From Gnetum montanum (lineage: Eukaryota > Streptophyta > Gnetopsida > Gnetales > Gnetaceae): a DNA stretch of 64,000 nt. This document shows positions 25,338-37,830 of the stretch, piece by piece (the stretch's first letter is position 1; the number at the start of each line of letters is the position of its first letter). Location of the stretch: positions 47,513 through 111,512 of the forward strand of contig MNCI01003446.1 in the NCBI GenBank assembly GCA_015680685.1, written 5' to 3'. The notes below the pieces were generated by a model, which searched no databases, was not told where the DNA came from, and saw nothing but the letters and a program-made list of their open reading frames with translations. A program made the position numbers and the translations under genes.

Positions 25338-28300
25338 TCATGCACTAGTGTTAGGAGGAGGTTGGTCCCCAAAATCCTCCATGTCATCAGCCCCTATCCC
25401 ACTAGGGCTAGCCTCATCAGCACCACACCCTTATCACGAAGAGAAAACAAAACAACAAAATGAGCAGACGCACAAAAAGAAAAAAAAAGAACAGGTAAAA
25501 GAGAGCAAAGACACTAGAGAGGAATGATGACTAAAAGTAATAAAATAATGCAATAAAATACTCATGGATGAAGAAGACCTGAAATTAGCTTCTAAGCACC
25601 ATAAAATCTCTTCTTCGGGCACACAAGCCCAATCTTTCTCGAGTCCGAGGTCGATGTTGGCCAAGGTCTTACCCTTGTCCATGGGAGACCAGGAGGGACG
25701 CTCAAGAGAAAACACACTTGTTGAAACCTCCCCAAAGGTAGTGGTAATGGATCTCTCAGGAGACCCCTCCACTTTTGTATATTCAACGAACTTCTCATAA
25801 GAAGAGCATAAACCTAACCCCTCCACGAACATCTCCAACCGGCGACGTTCCACTGATTCCTCTTTTAACTATTTTTTATATTGGTGCTTATGATCTTTCT
25901 AATCTTGGCCCCATTTATGTACTTTGGATGCAAAGGATTTCCAGCCATGGCACTTCCTATTCAATAGATCCATCTGGGCCCTTTGTTCGGCCAAATCTTG
26001 AATCGCCTACACCTTGTTATTCAAGCATGCCCAATAACGTACATAAATGATCTCGAATGAACGCCATGTACTATCATTTTCCAACCTAGCAGAGGAAAAA
26101 TCATAACGGGCTTGCAAATCATTTCTCTCCTTTGTCATCTTCGCCAGATTTTCCTTCAATGATTGAATTTCAAGCCATAGTTGTCCAATTAAGCGCCTGT
26201 AAGTCCAGAGAGATTTGGCATTTGGGACAACACAACCCGAAATCGAATCATAAATCTCTCTTAGGATCTGCTCAATATCTCTTGGCAATTCTGGGAGACT
26301 ATTAATATGAGTAGCCTCAGAAGGATTCCATTGAAGCTTTGCACCTACAAGTACAAACATTGCACACATAAGCCAACCAGAAATCTCCAACAGAAGCAAA
26401 AACACAGTGAACTTAGGCACTTAGTATAAAGTACACACCTAATTCAGGATGAGCCTATCTCAAACAAGCTACAACATCATTGACAATGCCAATGACAAAG
26501 TCTACTTTATTAGGCACCTCAGGCCACAGCTTCAATGGATCAGTGGATCTTGGATTTATATGAGAAGGCATCTTAACTGGGGCCTCAAACTCCGACCCAC
26601 ATGCCTAAGAAGCATATGCTTCAGGTACCTTAGCATCTATATCTAATGTCAAGCAAAGCCATGATAGTTAAAATAATGCATGAAACTAGGAAGATACAAA
26701 ATGCAGATCAAACTAACAAGACTTACCAAGCGGCCCTCTACTGGTCAGCTCAGGCGGATCACCAAGGTGTAGAGACCCATCGAAGAAACCATCAAAAACA
26801 TCTTTCTTCTCAATTGAGTGTTTAAGGGCATCTAAAGCCTCAACAAGTGTCATGTCCATGGTGCTCATTTCATCCTCTTCTCGTAAGATGGAAATGGCCT
26901 CAACTGCTTCTTCCCTCGTATCCTCCTCTTCGTTACACCCAATGGTGACTGTTTTAGGTTCATCCATTGGAGCTAATTTCTCCCTCTCTCTCTCGGGGGT
27001 ATCCTCTGTTAACACCAGTAAACCTAAAGTTAGCATGATGTAATAGGCATACATATCTAAGTAAATAAGTAAATTCCAAAAAAGTAAAAAAAAAATTGAG
27101 CAAAAATAATAAAATACTTACCCACTCTTGGCAAGGTGAATCGAATCTTCTTAGCTCTCAGCGACCTCGCCTCTATGGTAGGATCCCTCAGATGCTCACC
27201 TCTTTTCACCTTAGCCTTGGCCTTTTCAACAGTCTCTTAGATTAAGCGTCTAGCCCTCCTAACACTAGTGTGCAGCTGAGGTTGATCTAACCCCAGGCTG
27301 TCACATGAATGGCGGGAATGATTAGCTGCGCCTCCTGTTGTGACAGAGACTAACCCCTTGATGCCTTCAGGTGGATCTTGGGATCTAGTGGTGTTAAATA
27401 GGTGACAAATCCAAGGGTGAGACAACTATGAACGGTCCCTTAACACATAATGGGTATCCCCATAGACCACTAAGAACTCAGCAAACCTACGAAAATAGCC
27501 CACAAAAAAGGCAAATGTGAAGTGTGACCTAGCATCAACATTGGAACATAGCTTGCTGATCTCTCCACGGAGACCCAATACAAGGAAATGCGCCCATTCA
27601 TAATGCATACCAGTCTCTAAGACTGAACACATAACATGCACAAACTCCACCCCGAGACTTCTTGCTTGGGAAAGAGACTTAGGAAATGCTCGAGCTCTAA
27701 AGAGCAGGTACATAAAGTTTGCCTTCATCGAACGAGTATCATCTTGCATGGTGAAGCCTTTAGGACCTCGCGGTACACCTAGCCAGTCTTCAAGTTCCTT
27801 ACCACATGTCTCTCTTTAGTTCCCCTATCAACCGCCACCTTAACACCATTCACTGGCACATCAAAAAGATCGGAAAAGAATTCAGCGGTGATGTGGAAGG
27901 ACACCTTTACTCCTCGAACCCGTGTGGTAAAATGGGAGACGTCATTGTTAAAAGAGTCAACTATAGCAACCATTTCAGTAGTGGGAACGTTGGGAGTCAA
28001 GGTGGTAAATAGGTCCAGTAGGCCTACGCTAGTGAGATGGCTGATGATTTGTTCAGGTGCCTTCTTATGCAACCACTGTTGCGACTCCTCTGTTTCTACA
28101 AACTTCATACAAAGAGTAGCCTCAGTGCGCCCAGATATGACGGTAACCTCATCAAGAGGAACGACCACTATAGAAAAGACATAGGTGACATTGAGCCAAA
28201 AGAAAAAATCAAATCAAAAACATGCTAAAATGAAAATAAATCCTGGAACACGATCATTTACCACTAGTAAATGGAGTAGGTACACTTGCTGCAAGGTCAA

Positions 28301-29066
28301 TCATTTGAGGAAAAATAGGCCAATCAGGAGACCAATCCTCATGTAGCCAATCACGAACTCGACAACATTCCAAGGCCCTAGAGAACTACCTAGGATAATT
28401 GATAATAGCATCCTTGGTCTAGCCTAACACTGCAGAACGAAGTGTGGGGCCCATCATGAACGCTTCCAAGGCTCTGCCTACTATGGTAAGTTCGTTATCA
28501 TCCTCATGCAATCCATGCTAAGCAAAATGGAGCCTGCAAAAGAAAGAACACTCATACGCGAACAATGATCATAACGCTAAGCAAGTCAACATTAATACAC
28601 ATATAAAAGAGCATACTTGTCTACTCGATATACTGTTCTAGGTGGGTTTTGAAACAGTGTGTGTGCACAGCAAGCTAGAAACAGTGTGCTACTACTATTA
28701 TAATGGCTGCAAGATGGAAATCCCCACACACAAGTTAAAGAGCATGTAGATTTAGGACCTTCAAGAATGCCTCCCTTGACCACATATAGCCCCTCTTCTA
28801 TGTCAGCAATGAAAGCTAGCACACCCCGCGTTGAGCTAGGTAATATGGTCTCAACAATGTCACAAGTCAGCTACTCATTCAAATGAGACCATATGACAAC
28901 GCTGAAATTCTGTAGAATAAATGACAAAAAGGCACCAACATTTGAATGAAACCATATCACGTGTGCCCTGATCAGCATGTCATAACTGGTCGTTTTCTGT
29001 TCCAAAGGGCCGAATCAAGATAGCACACCAACCAGTTCAACCACAAGGAGAGAAGGCTTAGGCCCC
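25338..29066 (-). pseudogene. Antisense seven-exon gene in element B: NIF-like pseudophosphatase plus coiled coil
   Basis: Exons by comparison with the copy in element C: 29066-28617, 28533-28262, 28167-27122, 27005-26727, 26642-26439, 26344 to about 25564, and 25429-25338, with GT-AG introns of 83-116 bp; the donor of exon 6 is degraded. Exons 1-2 match a plant NIF/FCP1-type HAD phosphatase: SLLVVELVGVLS for LLVLDxDG, FLSFILQNFSVVIWSH, and SSTLFLACCAHTLFQNPPR for the DDSP...NPP block, so the catalytic Asp residues are missing. Exon 3 (TTRVRGVKVSFHITAEFFSD, RARAFPKSLSQARSLGVEF) resembles plant-transposon-type domains. Exon 4 is acidic; exon 6 is a coiled coil followed by LEMFVEGLGL and VPEEEIL. 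Stops and one 1-base deletion in exon 3 show decay. An upstream start exon was not found. Role unknown. Confidence 0.8.
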
Positions 29067-31349
29067 CTACACCAAAACAAAATCCCAGGTAAGTAAGTTA
29101 AAATTTGTAAACACACAAATGAAAGTAACCATTAATGAAACATGACTATATATCCCTTCATCAATCCGAAATCATTGAAATACAGTGGCAACAGATTTCG
29201 AATACAAAATCGAGACTTATTTTGAAAAATGCATTGTTCCCTTAGGAGATACATAGATGGAGTGCATGCTGACGAAAAAGTCTGGTCACCATTGGCCCTT
29301 ATGTGTAGGGTACTGCTTATAACATGATCATAACATATGCATAATGGAGCTGGCCATGTTCAAAAAAAAGAATATATATCAATAAGATGTAAACCTATTA
29401 CATCTTATTACTAGTCCAGCACTAGTAGGAGCGTTCATTTTACATCTTATTACTGGTCCAGTGCTAATAGGAATGTTAGTTAATTTGTGTACATGTGCTA
29501 GCCCACTATATATAAATGACTATATCTCAAAATGCTACTCCACATGGTAGGGCCTTAAATGTGCTAATTTGTTCATCATATTACTGATAACCTAATCATG
29601 TATCAGCTATCCATCACACGGTAAGGAGAATATGGAATGCCATATTTAGCTAAAAGTAATCCAGGGTAACAGCACCTCATGAATTGAGACAATACCATCA
29701 TACCAACTTGAGGCATGAGATGCTGATCCAAATTGCAAGATTGAAGATCAACAACAATATCACTGCACGCGTCGCCCAAATTAGAGGTCTAAGTCACGCT
29801 AATTTTGGTTCAATAGCCCACACTGCCAAGTAAGAGGCCTAACTCACCCTGGACAATCCAAACCGGAAAACTCACGCTGCAATAGAAACGAAGGCAACAA
29901 CTCATACTCACGTTGCAAATGGTAGCTGACTCATGCTACAAATGGCAGCTAACTCACGCTGAGCATGTAACAGTCCATCCAAAATCATGGATGTCAACAC
30001 AATCACTCACTATATTGTAAACAGTTCATAGGACCAAATGCCAAACCTCGGATACTAGTTATGGGAAATCTATTAGCACAAGCAGTGATTTGGTGTTTGA
30101 ATACAAGACTTTGTATTTTAACCTTTGAGTGTCAGTTTATAGGATAACCCATAAACACCGATAAAATTTTAGCACAAGCGTTGGTTATTTGTAGTGAACC
30201 AACAAGGTTGATTTTGGCTAAAGGCACTATTCATGTTACTTATGCTGCCTAGGGCACGTTACTCACACTGCCCAGGGCAAGCAACTCACACTAGGGCAAT
30301 TTGCACTGCCAAGGAAATTCACATGCATACCAGAGCATCCCTCACGATGACACTAGAACCCCTAAACCAGCCTCCAATAACTCATGTTAAAGCCCGATTA
30401 CTCAAACTAGCTGATTCTCAAAAGGTAACCCCAAATGCAATTTAAAACACAAATGCCCTGGAACATAGTGAAGGAATATAGAAAACGTGATCATTGCTAG
30501 ATAATTAAAATTTAAATCGCCCTCATACACTAAAATACGGTGGTTCCCATAACTCAAATACTGCCACTCGTTGGTGTTATGCTGCGAAAAATTGAAAAGA
30601 AAAGAGGAAAGCAATAAACCTACATAGGGTTCCAACCCACGAAGAAACCCTTGGTTATAGAAGGCATTGAAGCAACTCCTTGCTCTCTTCCACAAACACT
30701 AAGCTTGCCTACCTCTTCCCCTTCCCTTGTTCCAGCTTTCCCTTGCCCTTCATCTTGCTCTATTACTCACGTTGTTTCTACTCTGTACTCATGTTGTCCT
30801 GCCCTGTTACTCATGCTGTCGGTCCCTCTTGCTCACGTTGCAAGTCTTCAAGTCGCTCACGCTGCTTAGAAGTCACGCTAAGTACATGTTTATAGTTGCT
30901 CATGCTAATGGAAAATCCTCCAACTCACACTGCCTTCTATTCCCAAGCATTCACGCTGCTCGTCACCTTCATCAACTCATGTTGCATTGGTTACTCATGC
31001 TTGCATCTCACTTGGCCTCCCCTTTTTTTTCTTTACCCCAATTGTTTACACGTGGCGCGTTTTACCTCATTTATATCTTACTTATTTTATTCTATCCTTG
31101 TACTTTGAGGTAGCCATTTCTTTTATTTCTTGCATACATTTATTCATTCTCCCAAAGCAACTTAGATGTTTTAAATCCAAGAAATTTATGTGCATAAAGC
31201 TCAAATTACGTTTTGGCTTGGTACGGCCTTAAACTGCCATACTATGGCCCAGTATGGCCTAAAACTTCCATTACATACCACAATCTTGTTAGACTAATCA
31301 TGTGGAACTTAAACCTTCCTCATCAAGAAAATGTTGTTTAAATTGGTAG
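29067..31349. other. Non-coding part of element B between antisense gene and pol
   Basis: It is about 1.1 kb longer than in element C. From 29.8 to 31.0 kb CACGCTG and near variants recur densely. A 42-bp duplication starts at 29398 and 29440, and 29381-29392 forms a perfect 12-bp inverted repeat with 29398-29409. At 31218-31270 are GGCCTTAAACT words like those after gag-protease. The end reads TTGGTAG directly before the pol frame, a possible splice acceptor. Confidence 0.5.
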
Positions 31350-31359
31350 GAACAAGCAT

Positions 31360-34300
31360 ATGGACAGCAAGAACCTCTTTTCAACATTGTCTATCAATGG
31401 ACCACATGGGGCCATTCAACGAGAAGTTGACCTAGAATCCATTGATCTAGACTCATCATCAATTTATGAAAATTTTGTGGCATCCACTCAAGGAACATCA
31501 GATTGCTTTGAGGATATGACTAAACCTTTGGACTTAGAAGTCGACAACATCACTGAGGATCCCCTCGTTGAAGTCCCCATCACCATGTCTAGTGGCGAGC
31601 TTAAAACATTAAAATTAAGTACTTTACTAAATCTGCAAATTTCCAATGACATTACACGAGTGTTGAAGAATAATATAAAAACTTTCACTTGGTCGTATAC
31701 TGATATGCTAGGATTGGACCCTTGCATCATCCAACATAACATCATCCTCGATGAAAAACTTATACCGGTAAAGCAAAAGGCACAAAAGGTTAGGCCTGAG
31801 GTAGCATTGGCAGTTCGTAATGAAATCACAACACTATATCAAGTTGGTTTTATTTGGGCTGTTGATTACACCTATTGGGTATCTAACATTGTTGTAGTCC
31901 CTAAGAAGAACGGCAACATTCGCATATGTATTGACTTCCATGACCTCAACGTAGCCACTATAAAAGACAACTTCCTGCTACCCAGCATCGATCAACTTAT
32001 TGACTCAACCGCCAGGCACGCATTATTGTCCTTTATGTATGGATTCTCGGGATACAACCAAATTAGGATCAAACCAGAACATCAACTCAAGATAACCTTC
32101 ATGACACCTCGGGGCATGTTCTGTTGTACAATGATGCCATTTGATCTCAAAAACGTGGGTGCCACGTATCAATGGGAAATGACATATATATTTAGCGATT
32201 ATATGCTCAATTCACTCAATGATTATGTAAATGACATCGCATTCAAGTCCAAAATAACCAAACAGCACGCGAAGCACCTAGACTTGGTACTCAAATGCTA
32301 TCTCAAATACAACCTTAAGAATAACCCAAAGCAATAAGTCTTTAGGGTTAAGATGAAAAAAATGCTTGGCTTCATAGTCTCCGAAATAGGTATACGAGTA
32401 GACCCTAATAAGGTCAAAGCAATAACTAATATGCAACCACCTAGGAACCTCACTAAATTACATGGTCTGCAAGGTAGACTGCAATTCATCATGCGCTTTA
32501 TTATGAAGCTAACTGATAAGTTGAAACCCATGCAACATTTACTATGAAAGAATGTCCATTTTCAATGGACTCAACTGTGCCAAGAGGCCTTTGAAAACAT
32601 AAAAGTAGAGTTGGCTCAACTACCAACGATTCATCCCTCGCAAAGTGATATACCTTTTTACATCTACCTTGCCACGTCTGACTCATCGATTGCGTCCATG
32701 CTTTGCCAAAAATAAGAAGATGGAGCTGAGATCCCCATTTACTATTTAAGCCATGCCTGAACTACATACAAACAATGCTACAACGATGTGGAGAGATCGT
32801 GTCTTGTCCTAGTATTTTCCTTAAAGAAGTGGTGATACTATCTCTTTCGTAATCAATTCTATATCATTTGCAAAGATAACGTGCTTCGAGCTATCACAAA
32901 CAACATCTATGAGTCAAGTAGGATAAATAGATGGAAGGCAATGATTGTAGAGTTTGACCTATGCTATGTTGGTTAATCCTCCACTAAGGGTCAAGCAATA
33001 GCTAATCAATTGACTGCATCACTGATACAAGATTAAGTGACGATCAACCTTGAATTTCCTAATGAAGATATTAGTAGCATAGACGTAGTGTCCAATAATT
33101 ATGATGCAATCCTGTACTTTGATGGAGCATCCACCTCCAGAGGAGGAAGTGTTGCAACCATCATAACATATCCCTCGAAAGAAATTCTCCCTTTTTCCTA
33201 TCGACTAAACTTCCCTAGCACCAACAATGTGGTAGAGTATGAAGGTCTTCTTAGAGGTATTATAGTGGCATTAACTTCAGGGATCACACGTCTTGTAGTT
33301 CGCGGTGATTCACAGTTAGTAATCAATCAAGTCACTGAAATCTACGCATGCAAAGCTCTGCATTTGCAACCATACTATGACCTGACAAAACACTTACTAA
33401 AACAACTAATCAATGTAGACATGCAACACATTCCTCGAAACAAAAATACTATTGCTGACACACTTGCCACACTAGCCTTGAACATGACACCTGACATGTT
33501 CCATGCATTGCCTAGTTCTATAACAAATTGTGCCAAACCTATGATCAACGCACTTGATGAAATACCCATAGTGTCTGTTAGCACTACACGAGTAATAGAG
33601 TGGTACGATGACATAAAAGAGTACCTTCTACGAGGCGAACCAACATACCATTTGACAAGCACTCAAAAATATGTGATGCAAAAATGCTCTAGACAATATG
33701 CATTAATAGGGGATACCTTGTGTCGCAAGTCCTATGAAGGCATCTTGTTGATGTGCGTCAGTAGCATTGATGACAAAACGATAGTGGAGTAGGTTCACGA
33801 AGGACTGTATGGAGGGCATATAGCACCCAAAGCAATGGCAACAAAAATTAGATGTTTGGGCTATTACTAGCTACACATGGAGTACAATTTCTTCTCCAGG
33901 GTCAGGAAATGTAACATTTTCCAAAGGCATGGTAACCCAATACATGTACCACCTAATGAGTTGCATACTACACAAATCACATGGCCATTCAAAAAATGGG
34001 GATTAGACATCATTGGGTCAATAACACCACCATCTTCAACAAGACATAGTTTCATCATCACTGTGACCAAATACTTTACCAAATGGGTAGAAGCCATTCC
34101 CCTTAGGAAAACCACGTCCAAACACGTTTGCAACTTCATATTAGAAAACATCGTAACCCGCTTTAGTATCCCAATGACCATAGTCATCGATAATGGGCCA
34201 CAATATAGTAGCACGGATACTAAAAGCTTCTATGAATGCTTAGGTATTAAACACTCATTTTCATTATCCTACTACCCATAGAGCAATGGTCAAGTAGAGT

Positions 34301-34839
34301 CTATGAATAAAATGATCATCATGGTGCTCAAGAAAATGCTGAATCAAAGTAAGAGATGATAGCACGAGTAGTTAATCTATGCACTATGGACATACCGAAC
34401 AATGCATCGAACGTCCACAGGTAAGACACCATATAGCCTAGTATACAGATCTGAAGTTGTGTTACCTTTGGAGTTATAGGTGTCCTCGCTGCGGATAACG
34501 CTCTCTAGCCTCCTTGATGAAAGCCAAAACAATGAACTACACATCACTGACCTTGACTCGGTGAAGGAAGAAAGAGTATGAATGCTTGACCAAATCAAAT
34601 GGTACCAAAGATAGTAACGACAATGTCATCAACATAATCCACATAAGTAGCTGATCAAGGAAGGTGACCTAGTTCTCAAGGCAGTCCGCAAACACTCAGA
34701 AAAATTTTCAGCCAACTAGGAAGGACCTTACTTAGTCACTAAAGCATATGATAATGGGGCATTCAAGCTTGTCGACATGGACAAAAATGAATTGGCCAAT
34801 CCTTCAAACCACATGTACCTGAAACCATTCTATGTCTAA
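31360..34839 (+). pseudogene. pol (RT, two RNase H, integrase) of element B
   Basis: One frame of 1160 codons from ATG 31360 (MDSKNLFSTLS) to TAA 34837-34839 has no net frameshift but about a dozen or more stops. RT: VVVPKKNGNIRICIDFHDLN, LLSFMYGFSGYNQIRI, and LNDYVNDIAFKSK, where YVND replaces YVDD. The first RNase H spans about 32560-33030. The second, archaeal-type RNase H is at 33080-33480: ILYFDGASTSRGGS, NNVVEYEGLLRG, VVRGDSQLVINQV, NTIADTLATLA, with its acidic residues kept. Integrase runs from about 33880 (KKWGLDIIGS, TIVIDNGPQYSS, SNGQVESMNK) with the DDE residues in place but a stop just before the Glu block. The C-terminus ends SNHMYLKPFYV. Two RNase H domains mark the Tat lineage. 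Confidence 0.9.
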
Positions 34840-36327
34840 TGATCTTAAGGTACGTCATGGTCCTAGCATCACGACCTAAAACTGATACCACAGAATAGTC
34901 CTAGAGCTATGACTTAAAAACTAGTACCACAAAACGTCCTGGCATCATGATAGTAAATCGACACCACAAAGATCTATCCTACATGACACTAAACTGTTAC
35001 ACTCATTCACCAGAGTCCACTAAGACTATAAAATAGCTAGCCTCTTCATAGTCCACCATGACTATAAACTAGCATGGCACCATCTGGTACGATGCTAAAT
35101 TGGCAACATCCAATGGGTTATGACGTAAAACTAATCCACGAGAGTCTGCCAAGACTATAAACTAGCAACTTCTTCACTAGCCTACTAATCTGTTGCTGAA
35201 ATTGAATGGCATGTCATCATCAACCTAATCAATGAATTCATCACATGGCTCTGACAACATTGCTGCTTCTCAATTTTGTTTGCCTACGATTGCACGTGGT
35301 ATTTCCATCCCATCAATTTCATCCATGTTTAAAGTGTTAAGCTAACTCATTCACTTGTGGTTTTCTTGTCTTCTTGGAGTTATGTTTGTAGGATGACACC
35401 CAAAGGTGTTCGTACATGAATGCACTTCATCACGACAACAAGGTGACACATTGTTCCTAATGCATGTAACCAGGTTAATCAAACCATTCACAAGTACATT
35501 TACAATTCCTCAAACATCCCTTATTCCCTAACATGTTCTCCCTACCCATTTTCCAGATACATCCCTGTCACCCCTAAACTTGAACAACACTATTGCACAC
35601 TGTAACTCTCCAAGTAGTTGTGCAACACAGCATAGCCCATGATACAATTACAAGCACACAAGCACAAGTACAAAAAACATGCTCTTGCCAAAAACAAAAA
35701 AAAACAAAAAAAATAGAAGGCTAAAATAATAATAAAAATAAAAATGAAAATCAAAGAGCAAAATCCATCATAAGACCATTGGCACTTCCCATACAAGCCC
35801 CAGGTGGGAAGGTACTTGTCTTGGAAGAAAACACTCATGTCTCAAACAATCACGTTGCATCCCACTACGTGGCTTTGGCTATTGGACAACGGGTTCTCTT
35901 TGACACTCAATAAGAATCTTGTTTCTCCAAAGAACGTACCACCTCACCGCGTGGCTCTGGTTGTGACAACGAGTTCTCTTAAACATGATACAGGAGTCTC
36001 ATTCCTCCAAAGGACGCACATCCCATGCCTTGGTCCCAAGTCTACTAGATATTGGCTATTGAAAAGGACCAACATGATGTGATTCACACAAGAGCATTCC
36101 TCTTCCCATAGTTAAACAAAATCATCCCTTCATCAATCCCCGATCTCGCAGTAACAAACCTTTCTCCCTATACACCTCAAAAACCTCATTTCCCAATTCC
36201 ATGTACTTCTGAACATGGTGCGATGAAATATGGCAAAGTGCCAAAGAACAATGCTTGATACCTAGTTTCTTGTGGTGTTTTGTACTTCTTTGTCAACACC
36301 TCTTGGGTAGAGTCCTCCAGACATCAA
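34840..36327. other. 3' non-coding region of element B
   Basis: From 34850 to 35170 repeated words of the type CATGACTATAAACTAG and ACGACCTAAAACTG form a loose array. The same array follows pol in element C (41999-42140, opposite strand). The remainder to the polypurine tract has no conserved frame. Confidence 0.6.
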
Positions 36328-36341
36328 CAAAGAGGGGCCAA
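36328..36341 (+). other. Polypurine tract of element B
   Basis: CAAAGAGGGGCCAA lies immediately before the TGAAACACC that opens the 3' LTR. The identical 14-mer occurs in element C on the other strand, which ties the two elements to one family. Confidence 0.85.
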
Positions 36342-37825
36342 TGAAACACCACAAAAATTCTAGCAACACTTCCAAACACTTCAGAGCCTCTGAAGTGGTT
36401 TCAAACAGCCCACCATGGAGCAAGGAAGGTCCCCATGGGGCCCACAGATCATGACAGCAAGTCTCGGTGTCAAGAATCATCAGTTTCAAGGTCAAAAAGT
36501 GCAATTTTGACTAACTACATTTTTCAAACGTTGCACAGCGTAAGGCTCAACGTCACCAACTTTTGGAGCCCCGAAACTAAGTCAAAATAGGTTAAAATTG
36601 AGTACAAGGACCCCCCATGACCTCCACTAATGGTTACCCCAAGTTCCCAACCCTCAGAATCCTAATTTTGAGCTTGAAAATACACTATTTTTACTACTCA
36701 CGCCTAGCTCACACCAAGGTCAAGCCTAGGTCACGCTGGAATGTGAGCCCAGCGTGACCAAATGAAAATGGGTTTAAAAAAGTAGTCTCAGGTACAATGT
36801 TAGCATCAACTCAACTCCCAAGGGCAGGCAGCAGTTATACTTGAAGGAAAAGCCTCGAAAATCAAGATTCGGTGCAAAAATGAACCATTCTGCCTATCTC
36901 ATGCCCAGTTCACACTGAGGTCACTCTAATAGCGTGAGCCTAGCGTGAGCTACCAAAAGTGGCCCAAAACATTTCAGACATACACCGAAAACACGCCAAG
37001 ACAAGATCAACTCAAATCAACATCTTGCAGTAGCCGATCCAAAATACTATGAAGTTCCAAGTGAGCTGGAGTCAAATTTTAATTGCAAATTCATTGTAAG
37101 CTTCACCATGTGTGAGCTTGTCAAGCCCTTACACTGCTTCCATGGGCGTAAAATAGCTTGTGTTGTAAGATGCAGTGCACCTAGTCTAGAACGTAGTTTT
37201 CCCACGTACACTTGTCATGCGATCCGTTATTATCTCATCTCACCGTCATTGATCCTGTTCATTCCTACTCCCAAGCCTAGATGAATGCATAAATACCCTG
37301 TGCAAAGACATAAACAAGGTTGGAAAAAATTTGGCAAAATAAACCAGCAATCCTGAGCCCAGACGCACGTGATTCCCAGCACCTACAAACACTACACATC
37401 AGAGCTTAACGTCTGACTTGCAATCCAGATTCGCAACTACATTTTGACCGATGCACGTTTTGTTAATTAATACAATACAATTTCATTTTTTCCTTCCGTT
37501 GTGCTGTTCTTGTTCGTTATCTGTATTATTCTATTTTATCATGGGTTTCTGCAATACATTCTCTACACGTTTACAAGATGTATTTCACGTTTACATTTCA
37601 TTTTTATTACACTCTTCATTTTACATTTCGTAATGATAACCCCAGCGTAGGCCATAGCGTATGCTCAGGGAAGTCCTTGGTTAATCTGCGTGTAGACCAT
37701 CCAAGGCACTCTACCTTCATCTTTCTAGCTTACCCTCACACGAAGGTAGGGTCATCTATGTCTCTCCGAAGATCTTTTGACGTACATTTTCTTCCAGCCT
37801 TACGCTAATGATTTCAGACAGTACA
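36342..37825 (+). repeat. 3' LTR of element B
   Basis: It begins TGAAACACCACAAAAATTC and ends GATTTCAGACAGTACA; the next pentamer is aagat (37826-37830). It is 1484 bp against 1524 bp for the 5' LTR. ATAAATACCC near 37290 is the promoter TATA equivalent of the other LTR. Confidence 0.85.
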
Positions 37826-37830
37826 AAGAT

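Larger units (their letters stand above)
18614..37825 (+). mobile_element. Element B: Tat/Ogre-like Ty3/gypsy retrotransposon with antisense gene
   Basis: The complete element of about 19.2 kb has a 5' LTR (18614-20137), primer site, leader with tandem repeats, gag-protease (20593-24690), an antisense multi-exon gene (25338-29066), pol (31360-34839), polypurine tract and 3' LTR (36342-37825). Pol carries two RNase H domains, the second of archaeal type, which is diagnostic of the Tat lineage. The flanking pentamers gagat (18609-18613) and aagat (37826-37830) differ at one base and are the probable target duplication. Both coding frames are unbroken by frameshifts over 7.6 kb yet hold many internal stops, so the copy is dead. 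Separate gag-protease and RT frames resemble Ogre elements. Confidence 0.85.

Noticed and set aside
18614-37825. Antisense gene in B as an ordinary host gene hit by unrelated insertions
   Set aside because: The same gene sits at the same internal position in element C, which has an intact target duplication, so it moved with the element.
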